Assembly: GCF_022581195.2 (NCBI RefSeq)
Contig: NC_061467.1
Span: 4,588,001 to 4,652,000 of the forward strand
DNA length: 64,000 nt
Reading direction: 5' to 3'
From: Helicoverpa zea
Lineage: Eukaryota > Arthropoda > Insecta > Lepidoptera > Noctuidae
In this document: positions 1 to 12,100 of the stretch, piece after piece
How the letters are laid out: each line of letters begins with the position of its first letter
Position numbering within the stretch: the first letter of the stretch is position 1
The notes under the pieces: model-generated
Told to the model about the DNA's origin: nothing
The model's database searches: none
Seen by the model: the letters and a program-made list of their open reading frames with translations, nothing else
Position numbers and translations under genes: made by a program

Positions 1-335
1 TACATCCACAGATTTAATTGATCGTATTCACCTGCCGAGCTCGGCGAGCCGGTGCCCTTGCCTCCGCTCCCGGTGACGTCACTGCCGTGCACGTTATGTG
101 GACTTCCGACCGGATAGGTTTAGCACATCACTAGCACTAGGAAATGTGTCGAGTTGCGAAACTTCGGAGGTCGCCGGCAGAGAGCGCCGTCGCCGCGCGA
201 TCACTGAAAACTAAACCCGCGCTCACTATCGCGCGCCGGGCCGCGCTTGCGTCGCCGTCGCCGGTGCAGCGACGAAAGCGCGTTAGAAAGGGACGAATAG
301 TCATTTCTTTCGTTTTAGTTGGGCATCGATAAATA
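1..335. promoter_or_regulatory. GC-rich, CpG-rich patch; possible 5' exon of a leftward gene
   Basis: Far richer in GC and CpG than the surrounding AT-rich DNA. A palindromic CRE core TGACGTCA lies at 72-79. On the minus strand a G/S-rich open stretch ends at a CGGCAG/GTGAAT splice donor near position 33, with an in-frame stop upstream and no ATG in that frame. This fits a 5' UTR or first exon of a neighbour off the left edge. The function is inferred only from composition and the donor. Confidence 0.35.
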
Positions 336-3013
336 AATAGCAGCTTTCATATTGATGGCTGATAGCCAGTGCTACATCGGACACCTGCAAGCTGGTTTTA
401 CATGTTTTTAATCTTACATTTTGATCAGGTAGACGATTAGCCCTTTATGCAGCAATAAGATTATATTATGATAGAACTATTACAATAAAGTTAAGCACTG
501 GTTGACACGCTGTGACTGGCATTATAATGTTCTTCTTTTTCTTCAGGTGGTTCTCCACAACTATAGGTGCATCGTCAGTTCAGGGAGTCTTTCTAACATG
601 CAGCAAGAGGAACAGTTCATTATCGCTGTTCGTTAATCTTCAGTGAACTTCAATCCATAATTTTCAATTAGCTTCCTCGCGAGAGAGCGTATAATCAGGA
701 AATATAGGCGAGGTTTATCAGTTTGCGTACGCGCACCCGTGCGGAACGTTGATTTTCCGCCAACTTTTCACCACACGTAACGGGTCGCGGATGTCAGACT
801 TGGATGCAGACCGCCTACATTGTGCTGGTTATGTAAATAAACGATTAAAAATGGATTACATAATTTTATGCGCTTGTTTGACTTTTAATCTGATTTCGAT
901 AAAAAAATGACGGTATTTTTATAGTGATGCTGGGAATTTAAATATCATGAGCAGGTTTCATGACGACAGTTTTTATAATTACTAGTTTTTATGCAAGTTC
1001 TCGCTAACGTCATGTTTAGGTGCACCTTCAAATCTTGATACTAATATATAGTAATACCACATTAGTCATAATTTTTATTTTATCAAAGGTCATAGAAACA
1101 GCACTTATTAATTGACCCGTATTAATTTGCATATATTTGAACACAAAAGAGATAAAATTACATAAGTCTGAGTGAGGGAAACAGAGCGTACGCCTTATGA
1201 GAGTCACGGACCGTTGACTTTGTTTGAACATTTCATTAACCGAGTAAATTGTTTCTTTGAGTGATTTCGAAGATAAGACTGAGGTGATTAACTTGCTGAA
1301 TTTATTACTTTTATATAAAAGAAGCGTTGTGAAACGATGTTAAATTGTTAGCGATTCTCGGAAAATCGGTGTTCGATTTGCAATAAGGTCGTGTTTCTGT
1401 GATTAAAGAAACCTTAATTATTTTAACCTAAGCCTTAATTATTTTATTTATTTATGTATGATTTACATTGAAGAACTTTTCATACAGATGCAATGATGTA
1501 ACAAATGTAACAAAGGAGTATGTGAAAGGAAACCATATTTTCTGGTTTCGTACTATTTATTATCCTTCGTCTTTTATTTGTTTGCTTTTGTGCATGCATG
1601 TCGCAATGCATGGCACATTTACGTGTTCACCATATTATTATGATTGATGTGAAACGAGCTTACTCAAACAAATAGCAAAGAACGTTGAGAAACTGTACTT
1701 TGGCATTGATATATTAAACCCGACGGTCTCACAACTTTTGTAAGAAGCATGGAGAATCGTGGATGTAGCTGCCTCAGCTGTCTGCATCAGGATGTTCGCC
1801 TCAATACTGACTGACAGATACAATTATTCGCAACATGAACTGTTTACATACAAAACGGGCACTTTTAATAGGTTAGGGGTCAAGCTGTTTATTGTTAAGA
1901 TCAACAACCTTGTGTTTGATTAGTTTTAATATAACCTTTTGTGTGAGAACCCCGTAGGCTGTGAAAGCAATTTAATTCATGCAACAATCATAATTCGTAG
2001 TGTTGATAGATTAAGTCAGTGAGTGCCTCTAGGTGTTCTGTCAGTTTTATGGTGCGCCGGCGCAGCATGGAGGTTAGGTAACTGCTGGAGCCTCTCGTGA
2101 CTCTCTACGTGACTTTGTCCATAATTAACGACAATTATGTAGATAACGTCGTCATAACGCACTGACAATCGCCATAACTATAAATAATGAAGCAACAAGC
2201 TCAAATTGTGCATGTCACGTTAATTTGCAGAGTTATTTTTCTGTGTACTTGAGAGAGAAGAGAAATCTCTCGGGCGTCACCTTTGCGCGTTGAACTCTAT
2301 TATACGGAAGTTGAGTCGCGTAGACGCTCGCGACAAACGTAATACATATTTGCTCATTGTCCACTGTTCTACTCAGCTCTTATTTTAGTCTACAACCTAG
2401 GTTGAACTGCATTCGTGTATAACTATATGATAATAAGGTTGTTATGGCATCTATTCAAAACAACAGGTAATTTTTGTATCGATGCGCGATATCTCTGTCC
2501 AAATGTGTGATATCATTGACCTAGGATTTTGTTCTATTAAACATATAAGATAAATTATAAAAGGATCCAAAAACATGGCTATCCTACACTCGAGTATTTT
2601 GACTGCAAACGCCGTCGTGATTAAGTGCTTATACATTAGCTAGACTCTTAGAAACTTACTTACCTACACCTACCACTTATATTTATTGCTACGTTATAGT
2701 TTTAATAGTACCTACATTATAAATAGCTGAACTGGAATTATTTTGTAACATCTATTTAATATGCAAACGTCATGTCCATTATTATATCTGCAGGAATTTA
2801 CAATCAAAACAAAAAATAGAGCATGATGTTTAACACTTAATTTATGGATTTGTGTTAAAGTTTAAAAACTGCATTCTGTAAATTCTAGATTAATAAAAAT
2901 AATTTTATCAGGTCGAAATAAAAAGGTTGTTTGACTTTTTGTATGTCGCAAACTATTTGTAGTGTTAACTAATATTTTACCTACCAGTATAACCTACCAG
3001 TATTTCGCTCAAA

Positions 3014-3159
3014 TCTATACTAATATTATAAAGTTGAAAAAACACTCAAGCTACCTAGTGGACCGATTTGCTTTTTTTCCGTGTTATAGAACATTTGTTG
3101 AGGAATGCTATTAAATTTTTATTCGGGTTAGTTGAGAAGTTGCCACGCACGGAGGCTAG
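3014..3159 (+). mobile_element. Degenerate Helitron-like fragment
   Basis: Begins TCTATACTAATATTATAAAG and ends CTAG followed by T, with no terminal inverted repeat. TC...CTAG ends and the T after the end fit non-autonomous Helitrons abundant in Lepidoptera (Lep1-type). The interior is too diverged to align with the fuller copy at 51222-51421. Confidence 0.45.
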
Positions 3160-3358
3160 TATTTACAATAAACAATCTGGAACAGACAGTTGCATCAGTA
3201 ACACGACTAACATAAATACTCGGCCCCTACAATTGAGATCCACAATAGAAACATTATAAATTATAGTTCAAATAGGTGATGATGATTGCCACTTTGTTTT
3301 GAAGGCACTAATTTACGTTCAGAACTTTATTCCACTTTATGTACAATAAGAGTATCAA

Positions 3359-3556
3359 CACACTGCCGACTAAAAACAGTCGGCCGACGATCCCATGGTA
3401 GGCAAAGATTGTTTTTTAAAGAATTTTTTTTATTCCGATCAACGTTTTCAGTCGGTGTAAGTACCTGATCTTTGTAATGTGCGGACTACCATTAATTTTC
3501 ATACTGATTTATGAGTTCAAATAACCAATCGGGCGACTAAAAGTTTGCAGTGTGCG
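3359..3556. mobile_element. Possible short inverted-repeat element
   Basis: Near-inverted ends: CACACTGC...ACT...AGTCGGCCGA on the left and its imperfect complement on the right (GCGACT...GCAGTGTG). About 200 bp long. No target duplication could be fixed, so the boundaries are approximate. Confidence 0.35.
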
Positions 3557-4979
3557 GATGCTGTAAGTTCTCAATTTCGGAGCTACTTTATTTAGTTGGT
3601 TGCAAATGAAGGGAGGACTGAAGGCTGCGCATCGTGTGAGGCAACGCAAGCACTAAACGCGAGCGGTCAGACTGTGCAATATCATATTGTACACTAAGTT
3701 ACGGCCTTAATTGTAGATCGCAGTGATTTGTTCGCACGCGCCGCTCTGTAGGAGCCTGTGTACATACAGCCTTGTTTGATGAACTGCTGTTCTGATCATT
3801 TTTTGAAACTAGCTACAGATATAGTTAGTTACAATCTTTTACCAAGTACTAGAGTTGAACAGGTTGCTTCTTTGTTTGAACGTAAATTTCAGGAATTATC
3901 ATAAGTACTTATGGGGAAGCCTATAGGCTACTTTTTATTCGGGTACGCGAAGTACATAGTGTTCGAGGGAAGCAAGTGAAACCGTTAGTGGAAACTAGTG
4001 TATAGTTTGTGCCTACTAAATTTCGAGATCTGTTCTAAACTACCCAATACTGTAGGCGTATGCGTCTGCCATTTAGCACCTGCGTCAAAGAAAGTCAGAA
4101 CCTTCTAACGAGCCACATAACTGGGATTACGTGAAGTGAAATTGTTTTATCATATTTACCAATCGGCGTTAAATTATTTATTAAGTTACGCATTGCAGTA
4201 AATGCTTATGAATTTTTAATTACAGGGCTGATTGATAAATAGTTAACCAACGTAAATGTTTATTTCATTTAAAAAAATGTGTCAAAGATTAGGCATAACC
4301 AAAATTTAGGAGTGTATTTTAAGATTCGTGGATATGAGTGCAGTATAGCGGCTCATTTCAATAGATTTGTACATAGTTGTTAATATAACTATTTCAACAC
4401 ATCTTATAGAGATATCGAAATCAATGATGACTCATTCTATAATGAATTAAATTAATTAAATTAAACACGAATACTTTAGAAACACGTAATTAGGTAATCG
4501 AAGATGTCAATATAAATTTGATACCGTGTATTGGTTCAATCAAAATCAGTGCACGATTGGTTGTGCGCGGTCGTGTGTCACGAGCCCACAAGGCTATTGT
4601 CTGCACCTTTTACTTTGAATTAAGAGCGAGGAGCCTCGAATTACAATCCATAAATAATCCAAGAACACCTCTTAAGGTCTGGGAGTAATCATACAGTGCA
4701 GCCGTTATTAAATACTGCAACGCACTTCTGTTCAATCAAGTGTTAGTAGTTATTTTGGCTAATGATTTTGGTATTTTGATTTTGAAATCGATTTTAAGTT
4801 TATTATAGGCCTCTTGTAGTCCGGAAAATGAAATCAGACTTTACTGACCTTAATGTCCTAATACGAGTTTATTTGTGCGAATTATCAAAGCTAAAACAAT
4901 TACGTTGGATACTGATATGAACCAAAGTTGGCAATGGCGACGACTCACAGAAAATGTCAAAGGAAAAATAAAATACACA

Positions 4980-5829
4980 AAAGATCTGTATTTAAATATT
5001 TATTTACAATCAATTCAACGTAAAAATACAATTATACTATAGCCAATACAATTTATACATTATTTACAATAGTGCTCAGTCGGAGCATCGTCGTATAAAT
5101 ACCACAATTTAGATCGCATGAGTATTATACATTCTAAAGTTATAACTATTTAATGATCTTTTGTACATTGAAATGCGCGATTGATGTTTTTGTACTACAT
5201 CACTGTTACACTGATTTATAAAAGCATAAAAAACTAAAAAATAAATAAGTTATAATAAATCTAAGTGATACAGGAATTTTTATATCCGTGTTTAGAAGCA
5301 TTTCTATTGGTTTAATTAAAGTGCGTTTAAAATCAATAGGAATGCTTTCAATTTAATTAAAATATTCTTAAGCAATTTTGTATTTAACACAATGTAGGAC
5401 GAAACAGGCAATTAATCATTGCTCATTCTGGAGAGCAAATGTTACATAAACGTAAAGCGTCACAACTTTGTTGCGGTAGGTTTATTTAAATTGGCAGGTT
5501 TTTTTTGTAACTGTTTCCAATTCTGCATTGTTTTATTTTATTAAGAACAGTCGGTTTCGGTCAAATATGGGTCAGTAAGTTTTTTTTACAAATCGTTCCA
5601 AACTCACTCCAGATAATTCATGTCGCCATTTGGTACATAGCTGGAATTCTGCCATTTATTAACATAAGTAAATAATCATTCATCAATTGAAGCAATGTAA
5701 TTGTCGGTCCCATCCTACACATCCTCAATGGCTCTCTTACTCTAAAACCTTTCTTTCACACGAGCTACAAACTGTATGATATGGTACATTTATCATGACA
5801 CGAGCTACAAACTATATGAAGTGGTATAT
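4980..5829 (-). other. Duox: Probable Duox 3' UTR
   Basis: About 850 bp of AT-rich sequence follows the Duox stop codon. A minus-strand AATAAA lies at 5004-4999, and closer TTTATT (plus-strand) candidates occur near 5482 and 5531. The true cleavage site cannot be chosen from sequence alone. Confidence 0.45.
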
Positions 5830-8800
5830 TTATCCGAAATTCTCGAAATGATGTATGAAGTAAGGCAGGCGACGCGTTCGGTTCACCTGCTCACACGCTG
5901 ACATCACTGACTTCGTGAGTGGACGGGGACCACAGGAGAACACGCCGATTTTAGATACCTTGGGAGGTAGAAAGGGGGATACATGAACTTTTAGTATTAT
6001 AGGAGAATTGTGTCCTAAAAGGTTCGAAAGAGGGTTTTGTAGTTGAAGATGCTATTCAAATGTACCCCACAGCTCAGTTTCCCAAGGATTCAAAAGGGAT
6101 TCAAAAGTTACAAAACAAATACATTAACTGCGCAAGGTCAAAGTCACTGATCTTAAAAATGACCATGTTCTTAATGTAATGTCTTGTATGTAATAGCATA
6201 TAACTTACATAGCTGTGTTTCTTCTGCACAAACTTGAGGAAGGAGGACATGTCGGGCCGGCCGAAGTGGTTCACGGCCTTCAGGCCCGTGAACATCGAGG
6301 TCCGAGATAGACGTTGGAAGTGATTCTCGCAGATGTACTAGAGGAAATGAACGTGATGATGAAAACATTTTTGCAAAAAATATTAACGAAGTTACAAAAG
6401 TAAACGTTTTCTATTCTCAGGATTTCCATGATGAGATCTTGATTTGGTGACAATGGGCCAGCTGCATGTAAGTTCTTTTATAATAAAATAGATTTTTTGA
6501 AATTGGTCCAGGCATCTTCGAGAAATCCAATATATAATACAAAGACAAAAAGAAAGAAATTGCAACTTTCATCATATGACCGATAATTCAGAAACGTGTT
6601 CAAATACATATGTTTTCCAAGTTAAAATTTATACCAGCCCGAAATTTTTAACTCACCAGCATGGTAGTCCTGAGATCGAACTTGTGGAAGAACTGCGTGA
6701 TGAAGATGTGTATCTCGAGCACGTTGGTGACGTCCTTGCGCTCCACGTCGCGCAGCACGTCGATGAACCACTCGAAGTGCTTGTGCGACGGACATATCCA
6801 GAGGAAGTATACCTAGTGAATTATAAAAGAAGAATGTAAAGGCAAAAGAGAAAGTTTTTTGACTTATGAGTAGGATGTTTGTGCTTTTCTTGCTTAAGCA
6901 TTAAGGTGTATAACCGAATAGTATTCGAATAAAAACCCGATGTCTAAAGTTTCGAGTTATGATTCGATGATTTATGATCATTCAAATGAGGTCACTTAAA
7001 TAGTTTCACGGCTACTTCGAAAGACCTAAAATTAACCTTCCATAATATTGGGTAGGTACCGTATGATAGCGCTCTAAAAGGCATACGGTATATTTAAAAA
7101 TGTTCGATGTCGTTACTTCAAACAAAAGCTTTGCTTATATCTTAATGTAAAATATTGGAGCTTGACAACATACAATTGGAATCCAGCAACAGCTGTAAGG
7201 CTGCAAAGGTATATTGTTAGGCAATGACTCAGTAGAATAGGTTTTCAACTGCCATACAGATGCTAAGTGGAAAGTGTTAACTATGCCATAGAAGACATTG
7301 CAAGTATTTGCAAGTTGTGTATAGGTACTCAAGGTGCTGGTCTGTGCTTTGTTGTCGGTCAAGGTGTGCCTATGTGAATTAACTAGTTGCTTTAAATTGA
7401 GGACACAAATTATAAAATAAAAGATTAAATAGTGCTATCAGTGATTTACAGGGCAAGCAGGATAACACAGCAAAATCGGGTATTTGGGTGTAGAAAGTGG
7501 ATACCTAATTAGTTATTTTTAATACCATTTCCTACTTCGTGGTTTGTTTCAAGACACACTATTCATATTTTTGAGACAGGATGGTAAAATAAATTAATGG
7601 ATACAACCAATTATAAAATATTTATCATTTACATTTTATTTTGTTCAATTATGGTAAACGAGGCTAAGGCTTATTTAAGGCTTATGTCGACACTGTGTAC
7701 ACATTATATTACACAAAGCCACAAATCCCTAGTTAGAGTACATGTCATCACTTTACATAAGTATTGAACAATCGTTGTGGGTCAATGTTGTAAACGGTAA
7801 GCCACGTGCTAAGTCACGGCAAGTCGTGAGAACCAAATCGTACACAATTCCAAAGAATACCTAATTTCCTATTTGTCGAAATCGTGAATTTATTCAAAGA
7901 TTATTTCATAATTGATCTATTAAAATAATAACACGGTTTTGAGTTTGTATGAATTAAGGCCTATTTCACGGTTTTTTTCCTGACAAAGGATTTCGTTAAC
8001 TGTTGAAATTAAAACTTAAATCAAAATGATACAATCAATTATTGATTTCGTTAAAATGGTCATGACTATTTACGTAATAGTAGGCTTACTTTCTTTATTC
8101 TCCGTGGCCAACATTTTCAATGTTGTATTTACCTAAATTACGTTTTGGGTATAAAGCCAATATAGTTTCAATATTGTATTAACCCAAATTATGTATTGGA
8201 AGCCAACCCCAAAATAGTTGGGAAAAGGCTCGGGAGATGATGACGTTTTGGATATAAAAAACATGAATACGTAATTTACCATTTCGAAGAACATGGGATT
8301 TAGGGACGTTACCTTTTTGCAGGCGACTCCAGAGTACCGGTTGGTAGAAGTGCCAAACACGAGGTCATTGAGTATGGAGGCGTAGGGAGTAACACCAATA
8401 CCACCGCCGACCATCACAGCCACTTCGAACTTGTACCAGTCTTGATTGCCGCCGCCGAAGGGACCCTGGATCCTGAATGAGCATAAAAAAATATGTCGTT
8501 AGCTACCCAAGTCGTTTGCAACAGGTGGAATTAATTTGTTTTGAGGGTAACTTTTGGAAGACCTACGGAAATATATCTTTACGTACCTATAGAATTTATA
8601 TAGGAACACACAATTTTATAAGGAGATAAAGTTTAAGATTATAGAAAAATGCACAAAAAAAATACCATAACAACGGAGGTTAAGCTTAATAGTATACATA
8701 GTCATCATCATCATGGCTCTCCTTACCTAATTTTGGGATGATCCTCAGTGTTATAATTGCAGGGGTCGAAGTAGTTCCTCAGTTTCCACGTCCACGGTCC

Positions 8801-9108
8801 CTGAGCCTTGATGTGACATGACAGGAAGTTCTCGTGAGGAGCTGATGTTAGCGTGAACGAGTGGAACTCTTCCTTCTTGAACGCAGTGCATGATAGGCGC
8901 ACCCATTGACCTATAGATAAATTATGTAAGTTATAGTAAATAAGCAAATATTCTGTATGAAAATGAGAAGGTGGTTCTTGGTCGCATAATTACCTGATAA
9001 ATATTTTAGATTAGGTGGCCTGTAGAACTTTATCTTGATTACGTCTGATGGTAACATTTCAGTTTCCAATACATCCAGTGCCAGGTATTTTGTTCTCAAT
9101 GACACCAC
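5830..9108 (-). CDS. Duox: Duox FAD/NADPH dehydrogenase domain (residues about 1212-1501)
   Basis: Seven exons. HSFTLTSAP (about 1266-1274) is the FAD-binding motif. GPFGGG (1314-1319) and GGGIGVTP (1333-1340) are NADPH pyrophosphate-binding motifs. CGPRPL (from 1468) and the C-terminal FENFG are the conserved nicotinamide-side elements. The last exon (5958-5830) was found by reading the minus strand after the TCTCCTTC-type pyrimidine stretch and AAG acceptor; it ends in TAA at 5832-5830. No catalytic motif is missing. Confidence 0.95.
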
Positions 9109-12100
9109 CTAAAGAAACAAAAAGACAAATATGATGAATAATGAAAAGATAAGAATATTGGAATAGTAGCGGCACGAAAAACTCTTACTTCACGGCCCTA
9201 AATACCTACCCCAGAGAAACCCTCTAAGGCCAAAGCCTGTCGGCATTGTTCGAAAGAGTTACCGCGGTCCTGGTACATAAAGGGCTTAGGAAGGAACATG
9301 ATGGGTTTTAGTCAGTAATAGTCTGACACTTCCTCACGCTGCTGTAATTATCGTACACCTAGAAGACAGGACATGTTGATACTCGAATATATTTGTAAGA
9401 TCTGTAACTTACACATGCCCACAATAAAGATACTTTGACTTTGACTGCCTTTCCACCAACCAAAAAAGGTATATATAAAATATGCCTTACCTTATCAAGA
9501 GTATAAATGACGGCAGGCCCCAAGAAGAATATCCAGAACCGTGGCGCCCCGGTAAGCCTGGCGAGCCCGTGCACGAGGCACAGCGCGTACAGCAGCACGT
9601 GCAGCGAGTGCGCGCGCCAGAACCACGGGTACGCGCGCTTGCGGATCACCGGGTGCGCGAACACGAAGATTATGCACATTATAACGAATAGCAGGACGCC
9701 GCTTACACCTGGTGTAACATGTTATTTACTTACAGGTTGATTTAAAGAACAAAGATTGCAATGAAATGATGTTTAAAGGTGTTTTGCACCATTTAGCTAT
9801 AACGATAACGAAACCACAACCAGCTGTTTTTTCCGCCCATTGGTCAAATAGGCGATTTGACAACTGCAAATGGTCCAGTTTAATTATGCAACTTCACGCA
9901 AGAGATTGCCTTGGGTGAAGTTCAATCAGATATTTTTTACAGCGACGGACAAGATAATAATTCATACAAATACACTGCTATATATTTTTGGGGGTCAGGT
10001 AATTTACTTGCCAGTCATATACTTAAATGATCCATCAAAATTAAGAATTCTCTCAAATGATTATTTTATTACCTGTAACAGTCTGGAAGACCCAGTACGT
10101 GATGCCAGGTCTAAAGTCAGAAGTGAAGTGGACTTCCTTAGTGAGGCAGCGTAGATTCTCCACAGGCTGTGTGGACACGTGGTAGAAGTTCACCATGTGA
10201 CCCGCTGTATGGAGGAGAGAGAAGAAGAGCGCCGTGCAAGCTACTATCTTGTGGAATTGTATGCTCGAGTCTAGTGGGATGTATTGTTGGATGCTGAATT
10301 CCTGTGAAAAATTATTTACGTAAATAAAAAGAACTTTAGAGAATACAATCAAATACATAACAATATTAATATTACAGTTTGAGCTTTTATTCAATAAACA
10401 AATATCCACACACATATTTACATAAATAAACACCAAAAAATGTACTAATGTTAATACTTAAAAAAATACCTATCTCTGAGTTTAATCTTAGGTTTTGGCA
10501 AGTATAGGTCTCAGATCTTTTCCAAGAAAATTATTTATTGGCAAAAAGCCTTAAAAAAACCTGAATCTTTGACTATAAGAATCTATGTGTGAAGTAAAAA
10601 ATGGAGCTAGAAAATAACTTACTTTTAATTTAGTCAACAGATTCCTCGACATGGTCAACAGCAGCAGACTGTAGCAGAAAGACAAAGAAGCAGCGGAGCC
10701 CCTGGTGATGGCGATCCCGACGCCCATGATGTGCCGCAAGTCCAAGTGCTCCGACATGAACGAGTAGTGCGCGAATCTTTCCACGAACAGTCCGATGGTC
10801 ACCACGTAGAACACGAAGAGGTAGAAAATGTTCTGTCTGTTCTCTTCTAGGAAAGTTGTTAGGTAGTCCCATTTTAGTAGAAGACAGTGCCTAAAATATG
10901 AAAAACAAATTAGAAATTAGTATTCCTCACATTAACTGGGTTGAGGAGGTCAGATAGTCGTTTCTTGTAAAGCCCTGGTACTCAGCTACATCCGGTTAGA
11001 CTGGAAACCGATCCCAACATAGTTGGGAAAAAAGAGGCTCAGAGGAGGAGGACATTAAAGGTTCGTTAAACGTTCTCCTGTTAGTAAATAAACCAAAACA
11101 ACCAAAGTTAACTGATTTAAAAGAATTCCAGGCATACCTTGACTGCTCCATAGGAGGTTCAATATGGAAGCTGGTCATCCTTGCAACGTTCGTCGAAGTA
11201 TCGAGGAAGTTTTGTTTGGCGCCCTTGCAGTCCAAGCCAATGGCTACAAATTCGCCTTTGTATTCCTTCATCATTACTTTGAAGTCCGAGTATGTTAGGT
11301 GATCTTTGTGTTGGAGACCAGCATCCTGCAACATAGGGCACAGAGTTCAGTGTATATATTACTTTTTGGAATATTTCAGAGCTGATTGTAAATTATTCCT
11401 TAAAAATGGACGCAGATACAGCTTTGTTAGCTGGAGTGTCCCTCTCCATAATATTATGAAAGTATAGCATTCATACATGAGCAGAAATCTTGAATCAGAA
11501 GTCGTGGTCGCCTAGTGGGCAAAGAACCGACCTCTCGAGTAGGAGGGCGCGGGATCGATTCCAGGTCAGGCAAGTACCAATGCAACTTTTCAAGTTTGTA
11601 TGTACTTTCTAAGTATATCTTAGACACCAATGACTGTGTTTCGGATGGCACGTTAAACTGTAGGTCACGGCTGGCATTGAACATCCTTGGCAGTCGTTAC
11701 GGGTAGTCAGAAGCCAGTAAGTCTGACACCAGTCTAACCAAGGGGTATCGGGTTGCCCGGGTATCTGGGTTGAGGAGGTCAGATAGGCAGTCGCTTCTTG
11801 TAAAGCACTGGTACTCAGCTGAATCCGGTTAGACTGGAAGCCGACCCCAACATAGTTTGGGAAAAGGCTCGGAGGATGATGACATGAGCAGAAATCTCTA
11901 TTGATTTAAATTGTACAGATGGTCACTATAATTACTTCATACTTACAGAAAACATGCCGTCAATAAGCTCAGTAACATGTTCGTCTCTTAATGACGTAGT
12001 TCTGGCGATCTCGACCAGCGAGCGTAGCATCTCACTGAGCTCACCCTTGTCGATGACTCCATTACGATCATCGTCGCACATGTCGAATATAATGCGTAAC

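Larger units (their letters stand above)
341..4979. other. Intergenic, AT-rich, no gene seen
   Basis: Only short chance reading frames on either strand. Repeat fragments at 3014-3159 and 3359-3556 are listed separately. No splice-bounded coding exon was recognised. Confidence 0.6.

Noticed and set aside
144..332. 62-codon Arg/Ala-rich plus-strand frame
   Set aside because: Another by-product of a CpG-rich patch; no domain, no supporting splice sites.
6576..6839. 87-codon plus-strand frame with an acidic, plausible-looking peptide
   Set aside because: It is the antisense of Duox exon 6812-6657, whose minus-strand reading (FLWICPSHKHFEWF) is conserved and splice-bounded.
11491..11560. Possible tRNA gene (A- and B-box-like motifs)
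   Set aside because: No cloverleaf is apparent and the sequence continues into a SINE body with a target duplication.
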